A stretch of 38,961 bases of DNA, taken from Gammaproteobacteria bacterium (lineage in GTDB: Bacteria; Pseudomonadota; Gammaproteobacteria; GCA-001735895). The position numbers and the translations under genes are program-made. The notes below the pieces were generated by a model. The model saw only the letters and a program-made list of their open reading frames with translations. It ran no database searches and was not told the origin of the DNA. The stretch is from positions 1-38,961 of the forward strand of contig JAAESG010000031.1 of the NCBI GenBank assembly GCA_024229615.1. The letters are read 5' to 3'. Below are positions 24,198 through 32,186 of the stretch, piece after piece (position 1 is the stretch's first letter; each line of letters opens with the position of its first letter).

Positions 24198-26471
24198 TTA
24201 TAGGATAGATGCGCAAATTTTTTGATGAACGTCGTCGATATTGCGATGAACAACCCCGTGTATATCGCTTTGCAGCAGGGTTACAGTCTTATTTTCTGCG
24301 ATTATTAGCTTATCCAGCGTTTCAATGCTCGATGGAGCCACCACAGGGTCGTCATCTCCCTGGAAAAGGTGGACATCTGCATCGATTGTTAACCTATCTT
24401 CGGTAAAGTGGCTGATAAGTTGTTGTAACTGGTGCAGCGCGCGTATCGGGATGTGCTGATAATTGATATCCGGATTCTCGGGTTCGTTTGGTGTGAAGGG
24501 TACCAGCCCTTCAGAGCTCACCCAACTGACCAGCCTGTTTGCGTGGTGGACCAGGGGTACGAAGACCAGTTTCTTATTCCTGAAATGAACAGGTGCGCAG
24601 ACACTGGTTACCGATTTGAATCTTTTACTCGGAGAATTGGCCGCGAAGTTTAAAGCCAGCAAGCCACCCGTGGAAAACCCGACGATATGCACCGAACGGC
24701 TGAAAGCCTTGATGATATCGAAGCCTCGTTCTACCGATTCGGCCCAGTCGTGCCAGTTTCGACTGCGTAAATCCCAGGGGGACGTGCCGTGACCCTTCAG
24801 ACGAAGCCCCAGTACGTGATGACCCTCGGCGTGTAATCGCTGACCCAGGCTTTTCATCTCCGCTGGGCCAGAAAGGAATCCATGTATCAGCAAAACCGCC
24901 GCCGCAGACTTGGTCTTCGATTTAAGGAAATACCAGTTGGCGTCGGCAGTTTGAGTCTGCTGCGCATTGATTTCCGCGTAACGTGGGCGTTGAAACTGGT
25001 CGCGGTCCCATTCGAAGGCCAGAATCTGGTCGTTAAATTGATACTCGGCGAGCATTTTTGGATCCATTTTAACCGCGCCCTTTATCGCTTTATCGATGAT
25101 GCGGGTAATGTGTTCCAGTGGATTGATTTCGTTGGCGTAGACGCTGATCAGGTTTTCCGTGCGAACCTCGTCAATCTTGAAATCCTCGATCAGCTTCTGG
25201 TCGAGGACATAGTTGCCATCGGCGACATGCAACAGGCCAAGGTTGTTTGCGGTTTTCAGGAATTGGTCGAGCCGAATACTACCCTTGCTGACGATCGCGT
25301 CATATTCTTCCGGATTGCGCAGACTACGATGCAGGCGATGTTCCGATTGTTGTAGCAGCTTGATACTGAGATAGAGCATCTTGTGAAAACGACTGCAGCT
25401 GATTTCACGCAAGCCCTGCAGGAACAGCTTCAGTATGATCGTCGAAGCAATATGGCTCAGGTTGATAGTGACCGCCTGGTACATGGATTTCATGTAGTCA
25501 TCGCGCACATGGTTGGATTTAACCTTCATGCCGATGGCATGTATGCGGCCCCCCCAATGGCCCGTTTTCGGTTTGAGTGCAAATAATTCATCCAGAGACT
25601 CAAAGCGGTGCACGACGTTAGGCAACATGCGTTTTTCCCACCAACGCCAGTAATCGCCGGCAACTATGGGTCGCGAAAATCGGATATCCATATCGGTTTC
25701 CTTGAATAGTAGATTGCCTTCAATGATCAACTCCTCGGCAAAACGCTTGTTAATACCCTTGTTAAACATGCGCGCGGCCTGATGCAGGATGTTGTCACTG
25801 ACGCGAATCGGGTAAAAAGTAATATGGCTGGGCACGATCACAGTCGGCTTGACTGCCTTTGTCATTAAGTGTTTGACATCGTTGAAGTCCAGCTGCTCGG
25901 CCCAACGTTCGACCCGATCGTATTTACCCGCCGCATAGTCACGTAACAACGCGGTTTTGAAAGCATCGAGCGCGAGCGCGATGACCGCCGGCCCGCGATG
26001 ATGCTTACGGCGCTCGTTGGCGGTACGCGAGAATACGTTGTACTGTCCGCGATGGTCGACCACGCGTTTGTCCTTTACCATGCCGCCCTCCGGAAATATG
26101 ACCAGTTTGTGGTCATGCAAAATTTCACGCGCAAGAAACGGGAACAGGCCTGGTAAATCGTTTGGCACCACGCCGATGGAGTAGAGAAACTGACTGAAGC
26201 GCTCGTCACCGTCAAAAAACTCGGGCGCGGCGACCGAACGACAGTAGGCACCTGTCGCTTCCTTGATCAGATACTGCGGAATGAAGGTTTCGAAGCGAGC
26301 AAAATGATTGAACAGGAATATATCACCCTGGTGCACGCGATCATTTTCTTCATCGCCACCCTGGTGCAGCTTGATATTGAGCTTCAGAAGTTTTTTAGTA
26401 GTGCCAAAAGCCTTGACGCAAAAGTCGTAAACTCGGTTGTTAATCTGCGGATTTAGTGGGTCGGTGGGCAT
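24198..26471 (-). CDS. Fusion of PlsC-like acyltransferase and alpha/beta hydrolase
   Basis: An unusually long, 757-residue protein with two enzymatic halves. The N-terminal part resembles glycerophosphate acyltransferases: the block I motif is NHFARFE (His56, with glutamate at the position normally aspartate, H-x4-E) and the block III-like motif FPEGG is at 126-130. A central helical region (about 330-510) has no clear family. The C-terminal part (about 520-757) is an alpha/beta hydrolase with oxyanion motif LLIHGFLSGP, nucleophile elbow GFSTGG (Ser600), an acidic residue in GDDDPVV (about 707) and histidine near DIHGVVH (about 738-742). A lipid acylation/deacylation role is plausible inference. 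No signal peptide is present, so it is likely a cytoplasmic or peripheral membrane protein. Confidence 0.82.
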   Translation of the reverse strand: MPTDPLNPQINNRVYDFCVKAFGTTKKLLKLNIKLHQGGDEENDRVHQGDIFLFNHFARFETFIPQYLIKEATGAYCRSVAAPEFFDGDERFSQFLYSIGVVPNDLPGLFPFLAREILHDHKLVIFPEGGMVKDKRVVDHRGQYNVFSRTANERRKHHRGPAVIALALDAFKTALLRDYAAGKYDRVERWAEQLDFNDVKHLMTKAVKPTVIVPSHITFYPIRVSDNILHQAARMFNKGINKRFAEELIIEGNLLFKETDMDIRFSRPIVAGDYWRWWEKRMLPNVVHRFESLDELFALKPKTGHWGGRIHAIGMKVKSNHVRDDYMKSMYQAVTINLSHIASTIILKLFLQGLREISCSRFHKMLYLSIKLLQQSEHRLHRSLRNPEEYDAIVSKGSIRLDQFLKTANNLGLLHVADGNYVLDQKLIEDFKIDEVRTENLISVYANEINPLEHITRIIDKAIKGAVKMDPKMLAEYQFNDQILAFEWDRDQFQRPRYAEINAQQTQTADANWYFLKSKTKSAAAVLLIHGFLSGPAEMKSLGQRLHAEGHHVLGLRLKGHGTSPWDLRSRNWHDWAESVERGFDIIKAFSRSVHIVGFSTGGLLALNFAANSPSKRFKSVTSVCAPVHFRNKKLVFVPLVHHANRLVSWVSSEGLVPFTPNEPENPDINYQHIPIRALHQLQQLISHFTEDRLTIDADVHLFQGDDDPVVAPSSIETLDKLIIAENKTVTLLQSDIHGVVHRNIDDVHQKICASIL

Positions 26472-26598
26472 TTCTCAGCTATCTGGTTAAGCGCTTGTCG
26501 CGGCAAATTGAGGGTGAATATTAGTCTGGCCATACTCAGGGTTTAGAAGTTTCGTCTTCGGCCGATAAAGCAACTGTAGTTAACTGTTTCTTATACCA

Positions 26599-28335
26599 AT
26601 GCGCAAGCGTCTTTGTCTATATCTGCTTTTATTGGCGGTCTTAACGCATGGCCAGTCCGTGGCGTCGGAGCCCCGCTATGATTTTCGCGTAGTCATCGAT
26701 GTTTCTGGCAGCATGAAGCAAACCGATCCTCAAAATTTGCGCGTTCCGGCATTAAAGTTACTCAATGGGTTGATCCCGACGGGTTCGCGGGCCGGTGTCT
26801 GGACCTTCGGGCGTTATGTCGACATGACCGTGAAATGGGGAAAAGTCAACAATGCCTGGCGCAAACAGGCGGATTTGGGTGCCTCCAGGATCCACTCTAA
26901 TGCACTGCTGACCAATATAGAATCGGCATTGGCTCGTGCCCGGGTTGGCTGGGATAAAGCGGATCCGAAAACCCGGCGAATCCTGTTGCTACTGACCGAT
27001 GGCAAGGTTGACATTTCCAAGGACCCTGCAAAGAATGAGAAATCCCGTCACAAGGTATTGAGCGAAAGCCTCGACGCCTTAAAAAAAGCAGGCGCCGAGA
27101 TTCATGCCATAGCCCTGTCGAGCGGAACCGACGAAGTGCTGTTAAAACAGCTCGCGCTGGAAACCAACGGTTCGTTTGCGGTCACGCATAACGCCGACGA
27201 ATTGCAGAAGGTATTCTTTAAAATGTTTGAACGCGCCAGCAAACCGGATACGGTTGCATTACAGGGCAAGGAGTTTCCAGTTGACGCCAGCATCAAGGAA
27301 ATGACCTTGTTGATTTTTCGTAGTGCAGATAGCCAACCAACCATTCTGATACCTCCGGATAGTCCCGCTATTAGTGCCTTTAAAAAACGTGGCACCCGCT
27401 GGCGCAGCGACAAGGGATATGACCTGATTACGATTGAAAACCCGGAGGCGGGCACCTGGCGGATAGATGCCGAGCTGGATCCGGACAATCGTTTGATGGT
27501 GGTCACGGATTTGAAACTGAAAGTAGACGGGATGCCGGCATATGCGACACCACGAGAAGCGTTTCAGATCTCTGCCGAATTGTTCAATCGCGATAAGAAA
27601 ATCAGCAAGAATAGTTTCTTGCGCTTTATCGATTTTGAAGTAACTCATGTCGACGAAGACGATGCTGAAACCAGTCACGCGCTGATACACACTACTGTGC
27701 GCGAGGACAAGGGACAATACCTTTACCCCGTTGATCAAAAACTGGCCGAGGGCACGCATAGCTTCGTGGTCTCTGCCGATAGTCGAACCTTCAACCGCAG
27801 TAAGCGATTCGACATGCAGGTGCAATGGCCGGTGGAAGTCAGCATCGAGGCACAAAAAGAAGCCGGAATATACGAATTGAAACTGCGTGCACGCGAAGAA
27901 TACCTGAAGCCCGACGGTCTCGTGGCCGATGTCAATATCGAGGCACCCGATGGGACCCATGACAGTCTCGAGCTTGAATCTGATTCGGGATGGTTGAAAA
28001 CCATCGTTGAAACCAACCAGGCCGGCCTGTACCGCGCGCACATAAAGGTATCCGCGCAAACGCATGCTACCGAAATCAGGGATATAGATCTCGGTACTTT
28101 CTCAATGTTGGGGACTTATCGCGAAACCCCCGGCGCCAAGAAGGATACGGCTGCACAAGATACGGTGGTTGTAGAGCCTGCAAAACCCGAGGGTATCAAC
28201 TGGAAGCTGGTTGGTGTGGTGATCGTCGTGGTTAACCTCTCGCTTTTACTGTTGCTGATATTCGGATGGTGGCTGTTAAAGCGCAAAAAGGATTCGCCAG
28301 AAATAGTGCTGGAGGACGAGGAAGTCGGTGCTTGA
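26599..28335 (+). CDS. Membrane-anchored von Willebrand factor A domain protein
   Basis: A 578-residue exported protein. A signal peptide covers residues 1-23 (LCLYLLLLAVLTHGQSVA), then a VWA domain (about 27-215) has an intact metal-ion-dependent adhesion site: D34-V-S36-G-S38, a later threonine region, and LLLTDGKVD. Beta-rich, probably Ig-like, modules follow (about 215-500), then a single C-terminal membrane helix (VGVVIVVVNLSLLLLLIFGWWLL) with a short acidic cytoplasmic tail. The topology is therefore periplasmic with a C-terminal anchor. It overlaps the next gene by 8 bp, implying a functional pair. Role unknown; MIDAS-bearing VWA domains usually mediate protein binding. Confidence 0.87.
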   Translation: MRKRLCLYLLLLAVLTHGQSVASEPRYDFRVVIDVSGSMKQTDPQNLRVPALKLLNGLIPTGSRAGVWTFGRYVDMTVKWGKVNNAWRKQADLGASRIHSNALLTNIESALARARVGWDKADPKTRRILLLLTDGKVDISKDPAKNEKSRHKVLSESLDALKKAGAEIHAIALSSGTDEVLLKQLALETNGSFAVTHNADELQKVFFKMFERASKPDTVALQGKEFPVDASIKEMTLLIFRSADSQPTILIPPDSPAISAFKKRGTRWRSDKGYDLITIENPEAGTWRIDAELDPDNRLMVVTDLKLKVDGMPAYATPREAFQISAELFNRDKKISKNSFLRFIDFEVTHVDEDDAETSHALIHTTVREDKGQYLYPVDQKLAEGTHSFVVSADSRTFNRSKRFDMQVQWPVEVSIEAQKEAGIYELKLRAREEYLKPDGLVADVNIEAPDGTHDSLELESDSGWLKTIVETNQAGLYRAHIKVSAQTHATEIRDIDLGTFSMLGTYRETPGAKKDTAAQDTVVVEPAKPEGINWKLVGVVIVVVNLSLLLLLIFGWWLLKRKKDSPEIVLEDEEVGA

Positions 28336-28936
28336 GGTCAATGCCATCTACTTTATCCTGATAGCCGAGGGTTTCGTATTGCTGCTGATAGTGTTGCTGG
28401 CCTGGATTCTTTTTGCGCTCGTCAGTCGACGGCGGAAACGAAGGGAGATAGTGTCACTGGCAGCTAACATCAAGCAACGGTCAGCCCAGCGCGCAGAGCA
28501 AACCCTGTCGTTTCTGCAAGCGGTCTATCAGCTTGAAGAAGAGGATATGAGCGCCGCGCTAGCGGACATAGACAAGCATGAAGCGGAATTCTTTCGCCAA
28601 CTGGTCGATAGTCTGAATCGGGGTAGTCGCTCCCAGATTGCCTCCCTCGATACATCCATGGAGGAACTCATTAAGTCTTACAAGTGCATGCGACCGCGTG
28701 CCGAAACCGATTCCAAGGAAACGGTTCAGGAGATCAACGCCCTGCGGGAAGAAAATGAAACCTTGCGCAACGAGTTAGTCGTTGCTAAAAACGAACTCAG
28801 TGACCTGATTGCTGAATTTGGTGAAATCTTCAGTGGTGGCAAGGGTCACCAACTGACCCTGCAGGAAGTCACAGATATGGTTGATGCGATGAAAGCGGCT
28901 CCCGATTCCGCCTCATCAATTCAGACTCAGAAATAA
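28328..28936 (+). CDS. Membrane-anchored coiled-coil protein, partner of the VWA protein
   Basis: A 202-residue protein starting at GTG 28328 within the end of the VWA gene. One N-terminal membrane helix (YFILIAEGFVLLLIVLLAWILFALV, about residues 8-32) is followed by a basic stop-transfer cluster (SRRRKRR), so the rest should be cytoplasmic. The body is predicted helical and highly charged, with a clear coiled-coil stretch (ETVQEINALREENETLRNELVVAKNEL). No enzymatic motif is seen and I do not recognise the family. The overlap and complementary topology (VWA outside, coiled coil inside) suggest a trans-membrane complex. It overlaps the convergent thioredoxin-fold gene by 10 bp. Confidence 0.75.
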   Translation: MLEVNAIYFILIAEGFVLLLIVLLAWILFALVSRRRKRREIVSLAANIKQRSAQRAEQTLSFLQAVYQLEEEDMSAALADIDKHEAEFFRQLVDSLNRGSRSQIASLDTSMEELIKSYKCMRPRAETDSKETVQEINALREENETLRNELVVAKNELSDLIAEFGEIFSGGKGHQLTLQEVTDMVDAMKAAPDSASSIQTQK

Positions 28937-29502
28937 TCGGGTTCGTTACCTGCGCGCCATTTGATGTTACAACCGACGCTCGGAATTTGCTCGTCTGCAA
29001 TCTTGTCTCCTGCGAGCAAGGCATCGATCGCAGCTTTCATATCGCTCCCGTCAACCGGTGCCTGATTACCCGGTCTGGATGCGTCGTACTGACCCCGGTA
29101 AACCAGTTGATGCGCGGCATCGAACAAAAAGAAATCCGGCGTACAGGCAGCGTGGTAGGCTGCCGCCACCTGCTGAGATTCGTCATACAGGTAAGGAAAC
29201 TCAAAGCCACATTTACCTGCCAGCTCGATCATCTTGGGCGGGCTGTCATCCGGGTAGCCGGCAATGTCATTAGAGTTGATCATGACCACAGCCAGACCAT
29301 TGCGTTGAGCCGAGTTGGCGAATTTACTAAACGGGTCAATGATATGCAATACGTAGGGGCAATGGTTGCAGGAAAAAACCACCAGTAGTGGTTGAGCACT
29401 GAAATCGGCGAGATTTACTATTTTACCGCTGGCAGGTTCGGGTAACGAAAAATCTGGAGCCTGTGTGCCAATATTCAGCATAGTCGAAGGGGTTCGCGCC
29501 AT
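28927..29502 (-). CDS. Thioredoxin-fold (AhpC/TSA-like) family protein
   Basis: A 191-residue thioredoxin-fold protein. The N-terminal APDFSLPEPASGKIVNLADF is typical of the AhpC/TSA/ResA group, and a redox-type CNHC (Cys45-Cys48) in VVFSCNHCPYVLH begins helix 1. The C-terminus (GCNIKWRAGNEPDYF) is the conserved tail of a widespread bacterial group annotated as thioredoxin family or redoxin. No signal peptide is evident, so it is probably cytoplasmic. Substrate unknown. The gene is 56 bp downstream of lysR on the same strand and may be read with it or independently. Confidence 0.82.
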   Translation of the reverse strand: MARTPSTMLNIGTQAPDFSLPEPASGKIVNLADFSAQPLLVVFSCNHCPYVLHIIDPFSKFANSAQRNGLAVVMINSNDIAGYPDDSPPKMIELAGKCGFEFPYLYDESQQVAAAYHAACTPDFFLFDAAHQLVYRGQYDASRPGNQAPVDGSDMKAAIDALLAGDKIADEQIPSVGCNIKWRAGNEPDYF

Positions 29503-29558
29503 TTGCTTCTCGGGTATTTGATCAAAGCCTGAATTATAACCTGATTGGGGAAGCCGGG

Positions 29559-30542
29559 TTAACCACCCGTGTTGGTAACGGCTGCGAATACTACCGCCTG
29601 TTGGGCCTCGACATCGAGTAGCTGCATCGATTGCTGTAATCTAGCCCTGATTGCCAGGCTCAGATGTTGTGGCAGTTGATCGAGTTCATGTTGGCGATTG
29701 ACGAGAATAATATGACGTTTCAATGGCTTTATAGGCAGGGGTTTTATCGACAGTGACATGCCTTCAATAATTCCGTCTAACAGCAGGGTAGGTGAGAGAA
29801 TGCAGAAGCCGTAGCCGGCCGCGACTGCCGCCATGATCATCGTCGTGCGATCGGCATCGAAGTTGCGTTCAATACTGACACTGCAGCGACGCAGGTGTTG
29901 GTCTACGAGCAGACCAGCCGGAGTCGAGGGCGAGAAGCGTATCATCGGTAAGCTTGCCGCCAGGCGTTCCAGGTCACCGTCAAAATCGTCTCGGCCAGGC
30001 GGTAAAATCAACAGGAATGATTCCTCCAGGATTGGGTAGCGGGCGAGACCATCGAGGTCGTAAAAGGCTTGCGAGGTGACCAGTAAATCGACCTGACGGG
30101 ATTTGATTAATTGTTGATGGGTGTTGGAAAGGTCAGCAAATAGACTGACCTGTGGTACCTGGTAAAGCGACTGGGCGGTTTCAATCAGCACGGGTGTCAA
30201 CAAGGTTGCAAGCGAGGGAAGTAAACCCACACGCAACAACGGAATATGCGACTGGTCGATTTGATCAAGATCGACGTTGACCATTTCAACGCGGCTCAGG
30301 ATTTCAATCGCGTGTTGATGCAATGCCTGCCCGCTAAGCGTCAGTTGCATCGGGCGTAGCCTTCGATCAACCAGGTCGGTGGAATAGAGTTTTTCGAGAT
30401 TCGACAAATGTTGGGACACGGCCGATTGGGTGATCCCCAGAATCGATGCGGCCCGGGTCATCTGGCCATGTTCAGCAATCGCCTGAAATACTTCCAGCGA
30501 ACGCAATAAGTTGAAGTCGTGGGAACTGCTGCGCTTAGTCAA
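29559..30542 (-). CDS. LysR-type transcriptional regulator
   Basis: A 327-residue regulator. The N-terminal winged helix-turn-helix is clear (FQAIAEHGQMTRAASILGITQSAVSQHLSNLEKLY, about residues 18-53), followed by the linker helix and a periplasmic-binding-protein-like effector domain (about 95-300). The start is TTG (TTG-ACT-AAG); no closer ATG retains the HTH. It lies 36 bp after the class III aminotransferase gene on the same strand and is probably co-transcribed with it. Divergent methylamine-type genes start 1.6 kb away. It is a reasonable candidate to control the cluster, with a target-site dyad suspected at 32029-32043. Confidence 0.92.
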   Translation of the reverse strand: MTKRSSSHDFNLLRSLEVFQAIAEHGQMTRAASILGITQSAVSQHLSNLEKLYSTDLVDRRLRPMQLTLSGQALHQHAIEILSRVEMVNVDLDQIDQSHIPLLRVGLLPSLATLLTPVLIETAQSLYQVPQVSLFADLSNTHQQLIKSRQVDLLVTSQAFYDLDGLARYPILEESFLLILPPGRDDFDGDLERLAASLPMIRFSPSTPAGLLVDQHLRRCSVSIERNFDADRTTMIMAAVAAGYGFCILSPTLLLDGIIEGMSLSIKPLPIKPLKRHIILVNRQHELDQLPQHLSLAIRARLQQSMQLLDVEAQQAVVFAAVTNTGG

Positions 30543-30578
30543 TGCCTGATGTCGTTATTAGCGGTGTAGCGGGCTACC

Positions 30579-31907
30579 TTACAAGCTTTCAAAGCTCCTG
30601 TTAATGGCTTCTTCGAAAAATGCGACGTCCTCCATTTGCATGCATAGCGGGGGGCAGATTCTCAGTACGTTGCGATAGGCGCCCGACTTGCTCGCCACCA
30701 GTCCATATTTTCGCGTGTTTTCAAACAGGCGCACCATGGTCTCCGGGTCTGGTTCACGAGTCCCCCGGTTCTTGACCAACTCGACCGCCATCATCATACC
30801 CCGACCGCGAACCGTGCCGATGACTTCGTGTCGGCCTTGCAGATCTTCAAGCACCTCGAGCAGGGCCGTGCCAAGCTTTTTCGCGCGTTGTTGTAATTCA
30901 TGTTGCTGAATGATGTGTAACACTGAACGTCCCGCCGCGCAACTGACCGGATTCGCGCCATAGGTGTGAAAGTAAAATTTCTTCGACATTGCCTCGGCGA
31001 TTTCACGCTTCACGATGAGTGCTCCGAGAGGGTAGCCGTTGCCGATTCCCTTGGCGGCAACCACTATGTCCGGCATGACGCCATGCTGCTCAAATGACCA
31101 GAAACTGTCACCGGTGCGCGCAACTCCCGACTGAACTTCGTCAACGATGAGCAACCCTCCGGCTTGCCTGACGCGTTCATGTGCACCACTGATATAGCCT
31201 TCGGGCATTGGCACGATTCCGCCATAGCCCTGCACCGGTTCGATAATCATTCCGGCTAGCCTTCCCGAAGTAGCGTAGTGAATGGTGCCCTCCAGGTCAT
31301 TCAGGTAAGGATCGACGCCTTCCCCGTGAATACCCCGGTACTGATCCGGCACCGGTGCGAACTGAACCCCGCCAAGCTGTGGTACATTGTGCCGAAACCC
31401 ACTGATACCGGTCACCGACTGGGCACCAAAGGTGGCTCCGTGATAGGAGTTGGTCAGCGATATGATATCGATATTACCGGTATAACTGCGCGCTAATAGC
31501 AACGCCATATCGATCGCCTCGGCGCCGCTATTCATCAAATGCACCGTCCATTCTTCGCCAGCCGGCATGGTTTTTGTCAGTTCCTCGGCGTAGTGTGCCG
31601 GCATCGGGTGGAAAAACATGGTGGTGCAATGCTGTAGCGTTTGCGCCTGTTTGATCACTTCGCGTGTGACCAGCGGATTGTTGTAACCAATGCTAACGGT
31701 CAGGTTCTGACTCAGGCAATCGAGGTATTTGTTGTCCTTTTCATCCCACAGGTATTGATCCTGGCCACGGTTGAAGATCAATGGCGCCTGGTAAGGTACG
31801 AAGGCCCGTTGCGAGGCGGCATAATACTGGTTGCGACGCTCGACGATAGCGTCGGTATCCCAGTCGAGGATCAGCTCATGCGGATCATGGTCAAATTGTG
31901 AGGTCAT
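30579..31907 (-). CDS. Class III (omega) aminotransferase
   Basis: PLP enzyme of 442 residues. Key features are the cofactor phosphate region NSGAEAIDMALLLARSYTG, the DEVQSGVARTG strand with the pyridine-nitrogen aspartate, and the Schiff-base lysine in VAAKGIGNGYPLGAL. The family includes alanine-glyoxylate aminotransferase 2, 4-aminobutyrate and beta-amino acid transaminases; this one looks nearest to the AGXT2-like group, but the donor cannot be fixed from sequence. The ATG at 31907 is preferred because GGAGG lies 5 bp upstream; a GTG at 31913 would overlap that site. It diverges from the methyltransferase gene, suggesting a shared regulatory region and pathway. Confidence 0.88.
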   Translation of the reverse strand: MTSQFDHDPHELILDWDTDAIVERRNQYYAASQRAFVPYQAPLIFNRGQDQYLWDEKDNKYLDCLSQNLTVSIGYNNPLVTREVIKQAQTLQHCTTMFFHPMPAHYAEELTKTMPAGEEWTVHLMNSGAEAIDMALLLARSYTGNIDIISLTNSYHGATFGAQSVTGISGFRHNVPQLGGVQFAPVPDQYRGIHGEGVDPYLNDLEGTIHYATSGRLAGMIIEPVQGYGGIVPMPEGYISGAHERVRQAGGLLIVDEVQSGVARTGDSFWSFEQHGVMPDIVVAAKGIGNGYPLGALIVKREIAEAMSKKFYFHTYGANPVSCAAGRSVLHIIQQHELQQRAKKLGTALLEVLEDLQGRHEVIGTVRGRGMMMAVELVKNRGTREPDPETMVRLFENTRKYGLVASKSGAYRNVLRICPPLCMQMEDVAFFEEAINRSFESL

Positions 31908-32028
31908 CGCCACCTCCGTGACAGTCTGCGAGATGTGAACATATCGGAAGGTACACGGTTAGACAATCCGGGAATTCGAATTTAATACGTTCTGCACAAT
32001 CCCCTGACCTGGCGGGCCACGAAAAATG

Positions 32029-32043
32029 TAAAATACGATTTTA
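32029..32043. promoter_or_regulatory. AT-rich perfect dyad in the divergent regulatory region
   Basis: TAAAAT-ACG-ATTTTA is a perfect 15 bp dyad in the 279 bp spacer between the aminotransferase and methyltransferase genes. Its place between divergent genes near a LysR regulator makes it a candidate operator, but the half-sites do not give a classical T-N11-A pairing. Confidence 0.35.
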
Positions 32044-32106
32044 TGTTTTCCTTCGTTTTTCAATGGTTTAGGTAAGCACAATAATGGCGATACATCTTTG
32101 TACCGC

Positions 32107-32135
32107 AGGAATCTCCGCATTTTGTAGAGATTCCT
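32107..32135 (+). promoter_or_regulatory. Hairpin in the methyltransferase leader
   Basis: A perfect 9 bp inverted repeat AGGAATCTC / GAGATTCCT separated by 11 nt, ending 51 bp before the TTG start at 32187. It could be an mRNA hairpin or a regulator-binding dyad. No T-tract follows, so it is not a complete terminator. Confidence 0.45.
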
Positions 32136-32186
32136 TAAGTAATTCTTATGTCAGCTATCGATTTTACTTAGACAGGACGAAGTCGG

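Noticed and set aside
27259-28065. Long minus-strand frame (about 268 codons) inside the VWA gene
   Set aside because: It is fully antisense to a protein with clear VWA, signal and membrane features; its composition fits a shadow frame.
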